This document shows positions 42,956 through 51,216 of a stretch of 64,000 nt of DNA, piece after piece; position 1 is the stretch's first letter, and the number at the start of each line of letters is the position of its first letter. The notes below the pieces were generated by a model. That model was given only the letters and a program-made list of their open reading frames with translations, had not been told where the DNA came from and did not search any database. The position numbers and the translations under genes are program-made. The stretch lies in the NCBI GenBank assembly GCA_024234895.1, contig JACKNJ010000004.1, positions 1 through 64,000 on the forward strand, in the 5' to 3' direction. Source of the stretch: Gammaproteobacteria bacterium (GTDB lineage Bacteria; Pseudomonadota; Gammaproteobacteria; JACKNK01).

Positions 42956-45295
42956 TCAGAGATGGCTGGCGTTCTTGCGCATTTGCAGATGCGCCGCGAG
43001 CAGAGCCAGCAATTCGTTGATGCGGAACGGCTTGGGAACGTAAGCATCGAAGCCCGCCGCGAGCCCTTCCGAGACATCGCCCGGCATCGCGTTGGCGCTG
43101 ACCGCGATCACCGGCACGGTCGCCGTGTCCGCGCGTTCCCGAAGGACACGCAGCACCTCGAAGCCGTCCATGTCGGGCAGGTTGATGTCGAGCAGGATCA
43201 GGTCGGGATGGTACGCATCCAGTGCCGCCAGACCTTCCTGCGGCGTGGCGAAGCTGTGCAGGATGTAATCGGTCTGGCTCTCGATGACGCTATCCATCAG
43301 CTCCCGGTTGGACGGGTTGTCCTCGATATAGAGCAGGCGCACGCGCCCATCGGTCAGCGGCGCCCGCGCGACGGGCGGGGCCGGATCCACCACCTCGATC
43401 GTCGGCTCCGCGCCGCTGGCGCGGGGCAGGCGCACCCAGAAACGGCTGCCTCGCGACGGCTCGCTGTCGAAATCGATCTCGCCGTCCATCAAGGTGACGA
43501 TGCGCCGGCTGAACACGAGGCCGATGCCGCTCCCCTCGATCGTGCCGTCGGCCGCGCCCAGACGTTCGAACGGCTCGAACACGCGGCCCCGGCTCTCTTC
43601 CGGAATGCCTTTGCCGGTGTCGCTGACATCGATACGCACCCGCTCGCCGTCGACACTCGCCGACACCACCACCAGGCCGTCGGCATGGTTGTACTTGATG
43701 CCGTTGCTGATCAGGTTCAGCAGGACCTGCTTGAGCCGCGTATGGTCGGCGCGGACCCGCAGCGCCGGGTTGGCGTCCTGGATCTGCACCGTCACCCGGT
43801 AACGGTCCGCGATCGGCCTGGCCAGCTCGCGACATGCATCGAAGACGTCGCGCACACGCACATCCTCGATGCTCAGACGCAGCCGGCCAGACTCGACGTG
43901 GGCGAGATCCAGCACCTCGTTCACCAGGGTCAGAAGGTGGCGACCGGCGCGTTCCATATGGCGCAGGAATTCCACGCGCTCGGCTTCGTCGACACCGACC
44001 TGCAACAACTCGGTGAAGCCGATCAGCGCGTTCAACGGCGTGCGCAATTCGTGCGACATGCTGGACAGGAAACGGGATTTGGCGGCATTGGCCGCTTCCG
44101 CCTGCAACCTGGCGTCGATCAGTTCCCGTTCCAGAGCCTTGCGCGCGGTGATGTCGATGCTGGCGGTGCCGAATTCCTCGACGCGCTCGCCCCGCACCAC
44201 GACCGGAAATGCCACCGTGCTGAAGCTCGACACGCGGCCGTCGGACGCAGCCTCGTCGTGATCCCAGGCGCACACCGTACCCGTCCGGACGTTGGCGCAC
44301 TGCTCATCGCCCAACCAGACGGCGGCATGACCGAACAGCCCCTGGGCCCGCCAGTTCCGATACTGCTGGTTGCTCAGCAGTTCATCGCCCTCCGGGCCGT
44401 GCAGGGCCAGGCCGATGGGCAGGTTGTCGACGATGTTGCGCAGGCGCTGGTCACGCTGACCGAGGTTTTCCAGCATGGCGTTGAAAGCGCGCGCGAGCTG
44501 GCCGAATTCGTCGTCGCCGAGGTTGGTGACGCGGTGCTCGAGATGCCCCGCGGATTGCTGGCGGATCGCTTCGCGCATCTCATCCATGGGCCGCAGCACC
44601 AGGCGACGGACAAGCAGCCAGGTCAGGATCGCCATGATCAACAGACCGGCCAGGGTGATGCCGGCCGCCGCCCACAGCACCGTGCCGGCGCGTTCCTTGA
44701 CAGTGGTCCAGTCGAAGCGCAGATAGACCGCGCCCTGGAAATAGGCCTGCGGCACCGCGATCACCGAGTCGGCCTCGAACGGCAGGGACGCGGGCGGAAC
44801 CACGTCGGCACCGGCGGCGAAATCGACATGGGCGTACATGCGATTCAGGGGAATGCCTGCATAACCTTCCTCCATGGCGTCCTTCCAAAGCGGCTGGACC
44901 ATGATCAGGTCGCCGTCGGCGTCGAACCAGTGACCGAACAACCCGGTACGAATGGCCTCGGACAAGGCCTTGAGCATGTGCGTGGTGACGGTATCGCCGG
45001 GGTTCTCGGCGTGCAGGCTGGACGCCCAGATCGTGAACGGGTTTTTGGTGGCCACCGAGATGCCGTGCACCGCCGCCGACTTGTTGGTGATGTCCTCCAC
45101 CGCCACGCGGATGGCGTCGGCCTGCCGCGTCGCGTTGACGGCGTCATTGACCGTGGTGGCCAGCAGGTGCGCGCGCTCGACCAGATCCGCGCGCAACTGG
45201 GTCAGCGCGGCCTGCCGCACGCCCCACGCGGAAGCGACGGTCACCAGCACCTCGATGACCAGCAGTGCTATGACGAGTTTTGTTCTCAGCGACAC
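42956..45295 (-). CDS. Hybrid sensor histidine kinase (HAMP-PAS-HisKA-HATPase-REC), GTG start
   Basis: A 779-residue inner-membrane kinase. A transmembrane helix (KLVIALLVIEVLVTVASAWG), a periplasmic sensor of about 170 residues, a second helix and a HAMP come first. A PAS-like domain follows, then HisKA (SMSHELRTPLNALIGF, His about residue 422), HATPase (NLISNGIKYN, DTGKGIPEE, GSGIGLVF) and a C-terminal receiver (LLYIEDN, LILLDINLPDMDG, KPF). GTG at 45295 has AAGGG upstream. It is divergent from a periplasmic binding protein, a likely signal partner (inference). No output regulator is adjacent. Confidence 0.92.
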   Translation of the reverse strand: MSLRTKLVIALLVIEVLVTVASAWGVRQAALTQLRADLVERAHLLATTVNDAVNATRQADAIRVAVEDITNKSAAVHGISVATKNPFTIWASSLHAENPGDTVTTHMLKALSEAIRTGLFGHWFDADGDLIMVQPLWKDAMEEGYAGIPLNRMYAHVDFAAGADVVPPASLPFEADSVIAVPQAYFQGAVYLRFDWTTVKERAGTVLWAAAGITLAGLLIMAILTWLLVRRLVLRPMDEMREAIRQQSAGHLEHRVTNLGDDEFGQLARAFNAMLENLGQRDQRLRNIVDNLPIGLALHGPEGDELLSNQQYRNWRAQGLFGHAAVWLGDEQCANVRTGTVCAWDHDEAASDGRVSSFSTVAFPVVVRGERVEEFGTASIDITARKALERELIDARLQAEAANAAKSRFLSSMSHELRTPLNALIGFTELLQVGVDEAERVEFLRHMERAGRHLLTLVNEVLDLAHVESGRLRLSIEDVRVRDVFDACRELARPIADRYRVTVQIQDANPALRVRADHTRLKQVLLNLISNGIKYNHADGLVVVSASVDGERVRIDVSDTGKGIPEESRGRVFEPFERLGAADGTIEGSGIGLVFSRRIVTLMDGEIDFDSEPSRGSRFWVRLPRASGAEPTIEVVDPAPPVARAPLTDGRVRLLYIEDNPSNRELMDSVIESQTDYILHSFATPQEGLAALDAYHPDLILLDINLPDMDGFEVLRVLRERADTATVPVIAVSANAMPGDVSEGLAAGFDAYVPKPFRINELLALLAAHLQMRKNASHL

Positions 45296-45438
45296 GCAAC
45301 ACCCTTGATTCGACGACCCGACAAACCGGCACAGCGTACACGCTCGGGGACAAGTCCGTCGTGCGCCCGGGGCTTGCGCGGACCCGGCTCCTGGGCCAAC
45401 TTTGCCGGGCCCGACAACACCCCGATGAAGGTCATCCG

Positions 45439-46452
45439 ATGTCCCCTCGCCCTCGCGTTCCGTCCAGGCCGATCTCCGTGTTCGTCCGCGCCATGCTGAC
45501 GTTGATCCTGCTGGCCGCCGGACCGGCATCCGGCCTCGCCGCCGAGACCGGCCGCCCCATCCGCATCGCGCTCAACGACCTGCCCGGCAAGGGCATGCTG
45601 CCGATCATGGTGGCGATCGAACACATGCGGGAACGCGGCCTCGACATCGAGGTGAGCTACCTGAACTCCGAGAACATCGTGTTGCAGGCGCTCGCCGCCG
45701 ATCTCGCCGACATCGGCATGGGCACGCCATACAAGCCGATCCAGGATGGCAACCTGCCCGTGCGGATGTTCTTCCAGCTCAGCCGCCTCGCGTTCTTTCC
45801 GGTCGTCAACACGGAGTTCTACCAGGACTGGGCGGACCTGGACGGCATCGAGATGTACGCGCACGGTCCCGGCTCCGGCACGGAGGCGTTGCTGAACGTG
45901 CTGGCCGAACGCCACGGCATCCGCTACAGCAAGATGAACTACCTGCCCGGCTCCGGCACCCGCGCGCACGCCATGCTGTCCGGCCGCATCAAGGCCACGG
46001 TACTGGATGCCGAACGCAAACGCATGGTGCTCGCCCAGGCCCCCGAGCGCTTCAAGGTGCTGCCGATGGGCGACGTGCGCGCCACCGACGAGGCGCTGTT
46101 CGCCAGCGAGACCTACATCGCCACCCACCACGCGAAACTCGAAGCCCTGATCGCGACGCTGCTCGACGTGTGGGCGCGGATCAACGCGGACCCGGCCTGG
46201 CTGGCGGCGGAACGTGAGCGCCTCGGCCTGCTTGCGGACATGGATGCCGGGGAGATCGACAGGATCACTCCCTACATCGAGGAACTCGTCACCAGCGAGG
46301 TGTTCGCCGCCGATGGCGGCGTCAACGACGTGCCGGCGGACTTCGCCTTCTACACCGCATCCGGCACGCTGAAGGACGACGCCGCGAGCCTCAAGGAAGA
46401 GATGTTCTGGGACCTGGGGCCGCTGCGGCAGGTGCTGAAAGCCCGTCACTGA
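45439..46452 (+). CDS. NMT1/THI5-like periplasmic substrate-binding protein
   Basis: A 337-residue exported protein. The signal peptide covers about residues 1-36 (MLTLILLAAGPASGLAAE). The mature part has a two-lobed SsuA/TauA-type fold: LNDLPGKGMLPIMVAIEHMR, LAADLADIGMGTPYKPIQDG and YAHGPGSGTEALLNVLAERH. No permease or ATPase gene follows, so it may serve sensing rather than transport. It is transcribed away from the histidine kinase across 143 bp. Confidence 0.8.
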   Translation: MSPRPRVPSRPISVFVRAMLTLILLAAGPASGLAAETGRPIRIALNDLPGKGMLPIMVAIEHMRERGLDIEVSYLNSENIVLQALAADLADIGMGTPYKPIQDGNLPVRMFFQLSRLAFFPVVNTEFYQDWADLDGIEMYAHGPGSGTEALLNVLAERHGIRYSKMNYLPGSGTRAHAMLSGRIKATVLDAERKRMVLAQAPERFKVLPMGDVRATDEALFASETYIATHHAKLEALIATLLDVWARINADPAWLAAERERLGLLADMDAGEIDRITPYIEELVTSEVFAADGGVNDVPADFAFYTASGTLKDDAASLKEEMFWDLGPLRQVLKARH

Positions 46453-46483
46453 GCCCGTCGACCGGGCCCACGGGTCACCGCCT

Positions 46484-47200
46484 TCAATCGTCCTGCGGCG
46501 CGTGCTCGAAGCTGACCAGGGAATCGTCGGCCTGCACGCCGGGGAAGGCGCTGTGATCGCTGTGGCGCTTCGGGTCCCAGGCGCCGAGCAGGATGATCGA
46601 CTTGCCGTGCGCGGTGATGAAGCCCCGATCCTCGAGTTCCTTGACCGCGCGGCTCGCCATCTCGCGCGAGCAACCGATCAGGCGGCCGATCTCCTGCCGG
46701 GAAATCTTCACCAGCGTGCCATCCGGGTGCGACATCGCCTCCGGCTGGCGGGCCAGGTCCATCAGGGCGTAGGCGATGCGGCTGGTGACGTCGATGAAGG
46801 CGGAACGGGCGATCTTGCGGTTGGCCTTGCGCAGGCGGGCGGACAACTGGCCTGCCAGTTCGAGCAGGATTTCGACGTCGTCGCGGACCACACGCAGAAA
46901 GGCGTCGTAACTGATCTGCGCGATCTCGCAGGCCTCGCGGGTGACCACCGACACGCTGCGCACATTGCTCTCGAACAGGCCGGTCTCGCCGAAGAAATCG
47001 CCGCGATGCAGGTATTCCAGAATCATCTCCTGGCCCTCCCGGTTGTCGAGCATCACGCTGACCGAGCCGGACAGGATGTAGCTCAGCGTGTCCTGATCGT
47101 GCCCATCGCGGATGACCACCGTCTTGCTGGCCACGCTGCGTACGTGGCAGTGATGCAGCAAGCGTTCGATGGCGGGACTGGCGCCCGGGGGTAACTTCAT
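46484..47200 (-). CDS. CRP/Vfr-like transcription regulator
   Basis: A 238-residue Crp-Fnr family protein close in pattern to Vfr/CRP. The cyclic-nucleotide domain has ILSGSVSVMLDNREGQEMIL, YLHRGDFFGETGLF and RSVSVVTREACEIAQISYDA. After the C-helix comes the helix-turn-helix ISRQEIGRLIGCSREMASRA. The usual FGE..L..F phosphate-binding cassette is close to cAMP-type. About 25 extra residues follow the DNA-binding domain. It is convergent with the binding-protein gene. Confidence 0.9.
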   Translation of the reverse strand: MKLPPGASPAIERLLHHCHVRSVASKTVVIRDGHDQDTLSYILSGSVSVMLDNREGQEMILEYLHRGDFFGETGLFESNVRSVSVVTREACEIAQISYDAFLRVVRDDVEILLELAGQLSARLRKANRKIARSAFIDVTSRIAYALMDLARQPEAMSHPDGTLVKISRQEIGRLIGCSREMASRAVKELEDRGFITAHGKSIILLGAWDPKRHSDHSAFPGVQADDSLVSFEHAPQDD

Positions 47201-47306
47201 GGTCGGCCTTCATTTCCTGTTGAATCAGCCTGAAGCCTTGCAGATTCGCAAACCATTGCAACCGCGATTAAACAAACAATGTAAACAGGAATCCGCAAAC
47301 GAACCG

Positions 47307-47555
47307 TCAACGAGACCACCAGAACATCAACGCCAAAACCAGCAACGCGAGCAAAAACAAGGTACGACCCAGGGACGCATTGCGCCGCCGATCCTCTTCG
47401 ACACTTGCCCGGAACAGGACCAACTTCAGATCGTCGAGGTGATGGCAGTGAGGGCAGTGCTCGGCCTCGACCGGGTAACACAGATTACAGCGCGGGCAGC
47501 GCTGACTCCGTGTCCGCCAGCGCCATAAATCCCACAAGGAACGGATTCCTCTCAC
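47307..47555 (-). CDS. Small zinc-ribbon membrane protein
   Basis: An 82-residue protein with a zinc-ribbon (RCPRCNLCYPVEAEHCPHCH, two Cys pairs) and a C-terminal transmembrane helix (LGRTLFLLALLVLALMFWW). I do not recognise a named family. It lies 106 bp upstream of the CRP-like gene on the same strand and 38 bp after panC. Function unknown. Confidence 0.65.
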   Translation of the reverse strand: MRGIRSLWDLWRWRTRSQRCPRCNLCYPVEAEHCPHCHHLDDLKLVLFRASVEEDRRRNASLGRTLFLLALLVLALMFWWSR

Positions 47556-47593
47556 GCCCCTTCTCCCGGCATGACTAAGGCGAACCGCCGTGT

Positions 47594-48445
47594 TCAGTTC
47601 AGATTACAGCGCAGGTTATCGATCAGCCGCGCAGCGCCCAGGCGCGCGGCAACAAGGATGACCAGATTTTTATCCGACGGGCCGGGATCACCGAGATCGG
47701 CGGCCCGACGCACACTGACGTACTCGCAACGCAGGCCGGCCCCGTCCACCGCCCGGATCGTCCCGCACTCGACATCGTCGATCAGCACCCCGGCCCGCAA
47801 TCTGTCTGCGGCGTCGACCAGACAGCCATGCAGAGCTGGTGCAATGGCGCGTTCATCCACACTCAGATAACCGTTGCGCGAGCTCATCGCGAGCCCGTCC
47901 GCTTCCCGCACCGTCGGCACACCGACGATGTCGATCGGGAAATTCAGGTCCGTCGTCAGCCGGCGGATGATCATGAGTTGCTGGAAGTCTTTCTCGCCGA
48001 ACACGGCGACATCGGGCTGAACCAGATTGAACAGCTTGGCGACCACGGTAGCGACGCCCCGGAAATGGCCCGGACGAAAGGCGCCACAGAGGATGTTCGC
48101 CAGCTCCGGCGGCGGCTCCACGATGGTGGCGGACGCGACACCGCCCGGATAGATCGCCTCGGTCGGCGGCGCGAACAACAGATCGGCGCCGGCGCCTTGC
48201 AGTCCCTTCGCATCGGCATCCAGCGTGCGTGGATATTTGTCGAAATCCTCGCCCGCGCCGAACTGGGTCGGGTTCACGAACACGGACGCGACGATCCGCT
48301 CGCCATGTTCCCGCCCGACCTCCACCAGGCGCAGATGGCCCGCATGCAGATTGCCCATGGTCGGAACCAATACGACGCGCTCGCCCGCAGCACGCCAAGC
48401 GCGGACCTGTGAGCGTAATGCGGATATACCCTCGACAACTTTCAT
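47594..48445 (-). CDS. panC: Pantothenate synthetase (pantoate-beta-alanine ligase)
   Basis: A 283-residue nucleotidyltransferase-fold ligase. It has VLVPTMGNLHAGHLRLVEVG (HIGH-like motif), SVFVNPTQFGAGEDFDKYPR, VFGEKDFQQLMIIRRL and MSSRNGYLS (KMSKS-like). It makes pantothenate from pantoate, beta-alanine and ATP. ATG at 48445. An unrelated AT-rich gene, not panB, lies directly upstream (13 bp). Confidence 0.96.
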   Translation of the reverse strand: MKVVEGISALRSQVRAWRAAGERVVLVPTMGNLHAGHLRLVEVGREHGERIVASVFVNPTQFGAGEDFDKYPRTLDADAKGLQGAGADLLFAPPTEAIYPGGVASATIVEPPPELANILCGAFRPGHFRGVATVVAKLFNLVQPDVAVFGEKDFQQLMIIRRLTTDLNFPIDIVGVPTVREADGLAMSSRNGYLSVDERAIAPALHGCLVDAADRLRAGVLIDDVECGTIRAVDGAGLRCEYVSVRRAADLGDPGPSDKNLVILVAARLGAARLIDNLRCNLN

Positions 48446-48458
48446 CAAGGTCTCTCAG

Positions 48459-49187
48459 TCATAGAGACTGTATCGACCACGCCATCGCGTGGAACTTCAC
48501 CGCGCTGTCGGATGATCGAGTCGAGTCTCCCGTTAAGTTGATCGCAGGGATTCCTGCATGAAAGGTCACCCCTATTTTCGGCACGCTGATGAAATCGTAG
48601 GCTTCTCGCATCGCTTTATCTTTATTTTTGTTAGCCATAAAAAGATCTCGCCACCCATCTTTGCCACCGGCACCAAAAACCTCGGGGTAAATTATTTTTT
48701 GGCGACCCGATGCAGTTGGAAGGCTCCCTAGACCAATAAAAGGGCGTTTCCGAATCATCTCTTTTATTTTTCCCTTCGTTCCAGCAATTACCAAAATACA
48801 ATCAGCATCTACTTGTTTGTCTTTTAAATAACCAGCCAAGACGCATAAACGCCATACATCGGACATGATATTGCGGGGAGTACAGTGGCCCGAGTCAGCC
48901 CATTTCACTTCAACTGCCACACGAATATCACCTCGATCATTCCCTGCGAGGTCGCACAGAGCGAAATCAATCTCTGGCTTCCTGTTAGTTGCATAGTCGG
49001 CTAGGACAGGATGATCCACACCACTCCAGACGCGAGCCGGCTTATCCGAGGGAAAAGAGCTCAGCACCTGCCCGATGACGAACTTCAGAGCGGCCTCATC
49101 GAACAATCCAGCGCGCAAACACAAATACTCATGGTGTAACCAGCATGATGCTGCCTCGGCCAATCTTCGCGCAGGCGCAATACTCAC
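48459..49187 (-). CDS. PD-(D/E)XK nuclease-like protein inserted between panB and panC
   Basis: A 242-residue protein I cannot name. Residues 71-95 read PEIDFALCDL...VAVEVKWA, giving Asp74, Glu93 and Lys95 with the D-X(n)-E-X-K spacing of PD-(D/E)XK nucleases. The N terminus is helical and Cys/His-containing (EAASCWLHHEYLCLRAGLFD). By hand count, 48541-48780 is about 45% GC, far below the flanking pan genes. It splits the normal panB-panC pair, so it is probably a horizontal insertion. The start is GTG at 49187. A restriction or defence role is only inferred. Confidence 0.7.
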   Translation of the reverse strand: MSIAPARRLAEAASCWLHHEYLCLRAGLFDEAALKFVIGQVLSSFPSDKPARVWSGVDHPVLADYATNRKPEIDFALCDLAGNDRGDIRVAVEVKWADSGHCTPRNIMSDVWRLCVLAGYLKDKQVDADCILVIAGTKGKIKEMIRKRPFIGLGSLPTASGRQKIIYPEVFGAGGKDGWRDLFMANKNKDKAMREAYDFISVPKIGVTFHAGIPAINLTGDSTRSSDSAVKFHAMAWSIQSL

Positions 49188-49219
49188 GTTTGTTTATCGG
49201 CTCCAAGCCGTACTAAAAA

Positions 49220-50044
49220 CTAATCGAAGCAATGCTCAGGACCAGGAAACTGCCGCATCTTGACCGCCTGCACATAGGCGACGATCGCCTCCGGGATCGA
49301 GCCTGCGCCGGCCATGAAATCCTTCACGAAGCGTGGCGGCCTGCCGGGGGTGATGCCCAACACATCGTGCAGCACCAGCACCTGGCCATCGCAGCCGACG
49401 CCGGCACCGATGCCGATGACCGGGATGTCGACGGCCTTGCTGATGCGTTCGGCGAGAGCGGCGGGAACGCATTCGAGCAGCAGCATGTCGGCGCCGGCGT
49501 CTTCCAGCTCACGCGCTTCCAGCAGCATGTGTTCGGCGGCGTCGCGCTCGCGGCCCTGCACCAGATAGGCGCCGAGCTTGTGGATCGACTGCGGCTTGAG
49601 TCCAAGGTGCGCGCAGACCGGAATGCCCTGCCCGACCAGCGCCTCGACCACGCCCAGCTGGGCAACACCGCCTTCCAGCTTGACCATCTGCGCGCCCGCC
49701 TCCTGCATGAAACGCCCGGCGTTGATGACCGCCCGGGCTTCGTCGCGGAAGCTCAGGAACGGCATGTCGGCGAGCAGCAGCGCGTGATCGAGTCCGGCCG
49801 CGACCGCGCGACCGTGATAGACGATGTCGTCGACGCTGACCGGCAGGGTGGTGTCGTGGCCCTGGATGACCATGCCCAACGAGTCGCCGACCAGCACCAC
49901 ATCGACGCCCGCCGCGTCCGCGACGCGTGCGAAGCTGGCATCGTAGGCGGTCAGCATCGCGATCGGCTCGCCGGCCTGCTTCATCGCGCGCAGCGTGCGC
50001 ACGGTGACCTTGCGGCGGGGCGCTTCGGGGTTCGCGTAACTCAT
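49220..50044 (-). CDS. panB: 3-methyl-2-oxobutanoate hydroxymethyltransferase
   Basis: A 274-residue TIM-barrel enzyme. It has MLTAYDASFARVADAAGVD, LVGDSLGMVIQGHDTTLPV, VKLEGG, and GIGAGVGCDGQVLVLHDVLG. It transfers a hydroxymethyl group to ketoisovalerate, the first step of pantothenate synthesis. It lies 4 bp after the deoxynucleoside kinase gene on the same strand. Confidence 0.96.
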   Translation of the reverse strand: MSYANPEAPRRKVTVRTLRAMKQAGEPIAMLTAYDASFARVADAAGVDVVLVGDSLGMVIQGHDTTLPVSVDDIVYHGRAVAAGLDHALLLADMPFLSFRDEARAVINAGRFMQEAGAQMVKLEGGVAQLGVVEALVGQGIPVCAHLGLKPQSIHKLGAYLVQGRERDAAEHMLLEARELEDAGADMLLLECVPAALAERISKAVDIPVIGIGAGVGCDGQVLVLHDVLGITPGRPPRFVKDFMAGAGSIPEAIVAYVQAVKMRQFPGPEHCFD

Positions 50045-50048
50045 CGGC

Positions 50049-50723
50049 TCAGCCCCAGGCCGCCGGCAGCGGGTTATAGAACTGGCGCCCGCCGCGCATG
50101 TTCAGGATCACGTCGAGCAGGTTCTGGTAATCGGTGTCGTCCTCCACCGGGTTGAAGCCGGATGCGTTCACGATCAGCAACGGGCTCTCCTCGTAGGCGT
50201 GGAAGAAGCGATTGTAGGCATCGCTCAATGCAGCCAGATATTCATCGCTGATGTTGCGCTCCATGCGCCGACCGCGCCGCGCGATGCGTTCCTGCAGCAC
50301 GCCTACCGGCGCCTGGAGGTAGACCACCAGATCCGGGTGCTTCACATCGGAGACCATGTGCCGGTAGACCTGCTCGTAGAGCTCGAATTCCTTGTCGTCG
50401 AGCGTGACCTCCGCAAACAGGCGGTCCTTGGCGATGAGGAAATCGGAAACGATACGGGGGCGGAACAGATCGCCCTCGCGCAGCTGCTGCATCTGCATGG
50501 TGCGCTGCACGAGAAAGGAGAGCTGGGTGGCCAGCGCGTGCCGGCCAGGCTCCGCGTAGAAGCGGTCCAGGAATGGATTGTCCTCGGGACGTTCGAGCAG
50601 GGTCTCGCCGTCCAGACTCTCGGCCAGACGCCGCGCGAGCGAGGTCTTGCCAACCCCAATCGCCCCCTCGATGACCACATGCCGCAGCTTGTTCGTCACG
50701 TTCGCCCCGTCAGATCGTTTCAT
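50049..50723 (-). CDS. Deoxynucleoside/deoxyadenosine kinase family protein
   Basis: A 224-residue P-loop kinase. It has VIEGAIGVGKTSLARRLAES (Walker A), SDFLIAKDRLFAEVTL (DRS-like base-binding region) and LVVYLQAPVGVLQERIARRG (lid). It phosphorylates deoxynucleosides in the family; this pan/folK-linked version is common in gammaproteobacteria but its substrate is not fixed. It overlaps folK by 14 bp; a GTG at 50699 with GGGG upstream is an alternative start. Confidence 0.85.
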   Translation of the reverse strand: MKRSDGANVTNKLRHVVIEGAIGVGKTSLARRLAESLDGETLLERPEDNPFLDRFYAEPGRHALATQLSFLVQRTMQMQQLREGDLFRPRIVSDFLIAKDRLFAEVTLDDKEFELYEQVYRHMVSDVKHPDLVVYLQAPVGVLQERIARRGRRMERNISDEYLAALSDAYNRFFHAYEESPLLIVNASGFNPVEDDTDYQNLLDVILNMRGGRQFYNPLPAAWG

Positions 50724-51216
50724 CCGGAGACAGCCGGCGCATCCCGTTCAACGGGCAACCGGTCGCCATTTCCCGGGCGCAAGCGTAGCCCGGAATGCAC
50801 ACTTCCGGGGCGATCTCGGCGAGCGGGTGCAACACGAACTCGCGCTCGGCGATGCCCGGGTGCGGCACCCGCAGACGCGCGCTGTCGATGACTTTGTCGC
50901 CGTACAGGAGCAGATCGAGATCGAGCGTGCGTGGGCCCCAGCGCTGACCGTCGCGGACGCGGTGATGAGCCTGTTCGATGGCTTGCAGCGCGTCCAGCAG
51001 GGCGGGCGCTTCGAGCGTCGTGCTCAGCATCGCGACGGCGTTGATGTAGGGCGGCTGGTCCTGCGGACCCATCGGCGCGCTGCGGTACAGGCTGGAACAG
51101 CGGAGATCGGCACAGCCGGGAATCAGCGCCAGTTCGTGACAGGCCCGACGGACCTGATCGAGTGGATCGTCGAGATTGCTGCCCAGGCCGATGAACGCCC
51201 GGACGGAATCACTCAC
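50710..51216 (-). CDS. folK: 2-amino-4-hydroxy-6-hydroxymethyldihydropteridine pyrophosphokinase (GTG start)
   Basis: A 168-residue HPPK. It has AFIGLGSNLDDPLDQVRRAC, SSLYRSAPMGPQDQPPYINA and the signature RWGPRTLDLDLLLYGD. It makes the pterin pyrophosphate of folate synthesis. GTG at 51216 overlaps the pcnB stop by 8 bp; the longer open frame lies inside pcnB. Confidence 0.95.
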   Translation of the reverse strand: MSDSVRAFIGLGSNLDDPLDQVRRACHELALIPGCADLRCSSLYRSAPMGPQDQPPYINAVAMLSTTLEAPALLDALQAIEQAHHRVRDGQRWGPRTLDLDLLLYGDKVIDSARLRVPHPGIAEREFVLHPLAEIAPEVCIPGYACAREMATGCPLNGMRRLSPDETI

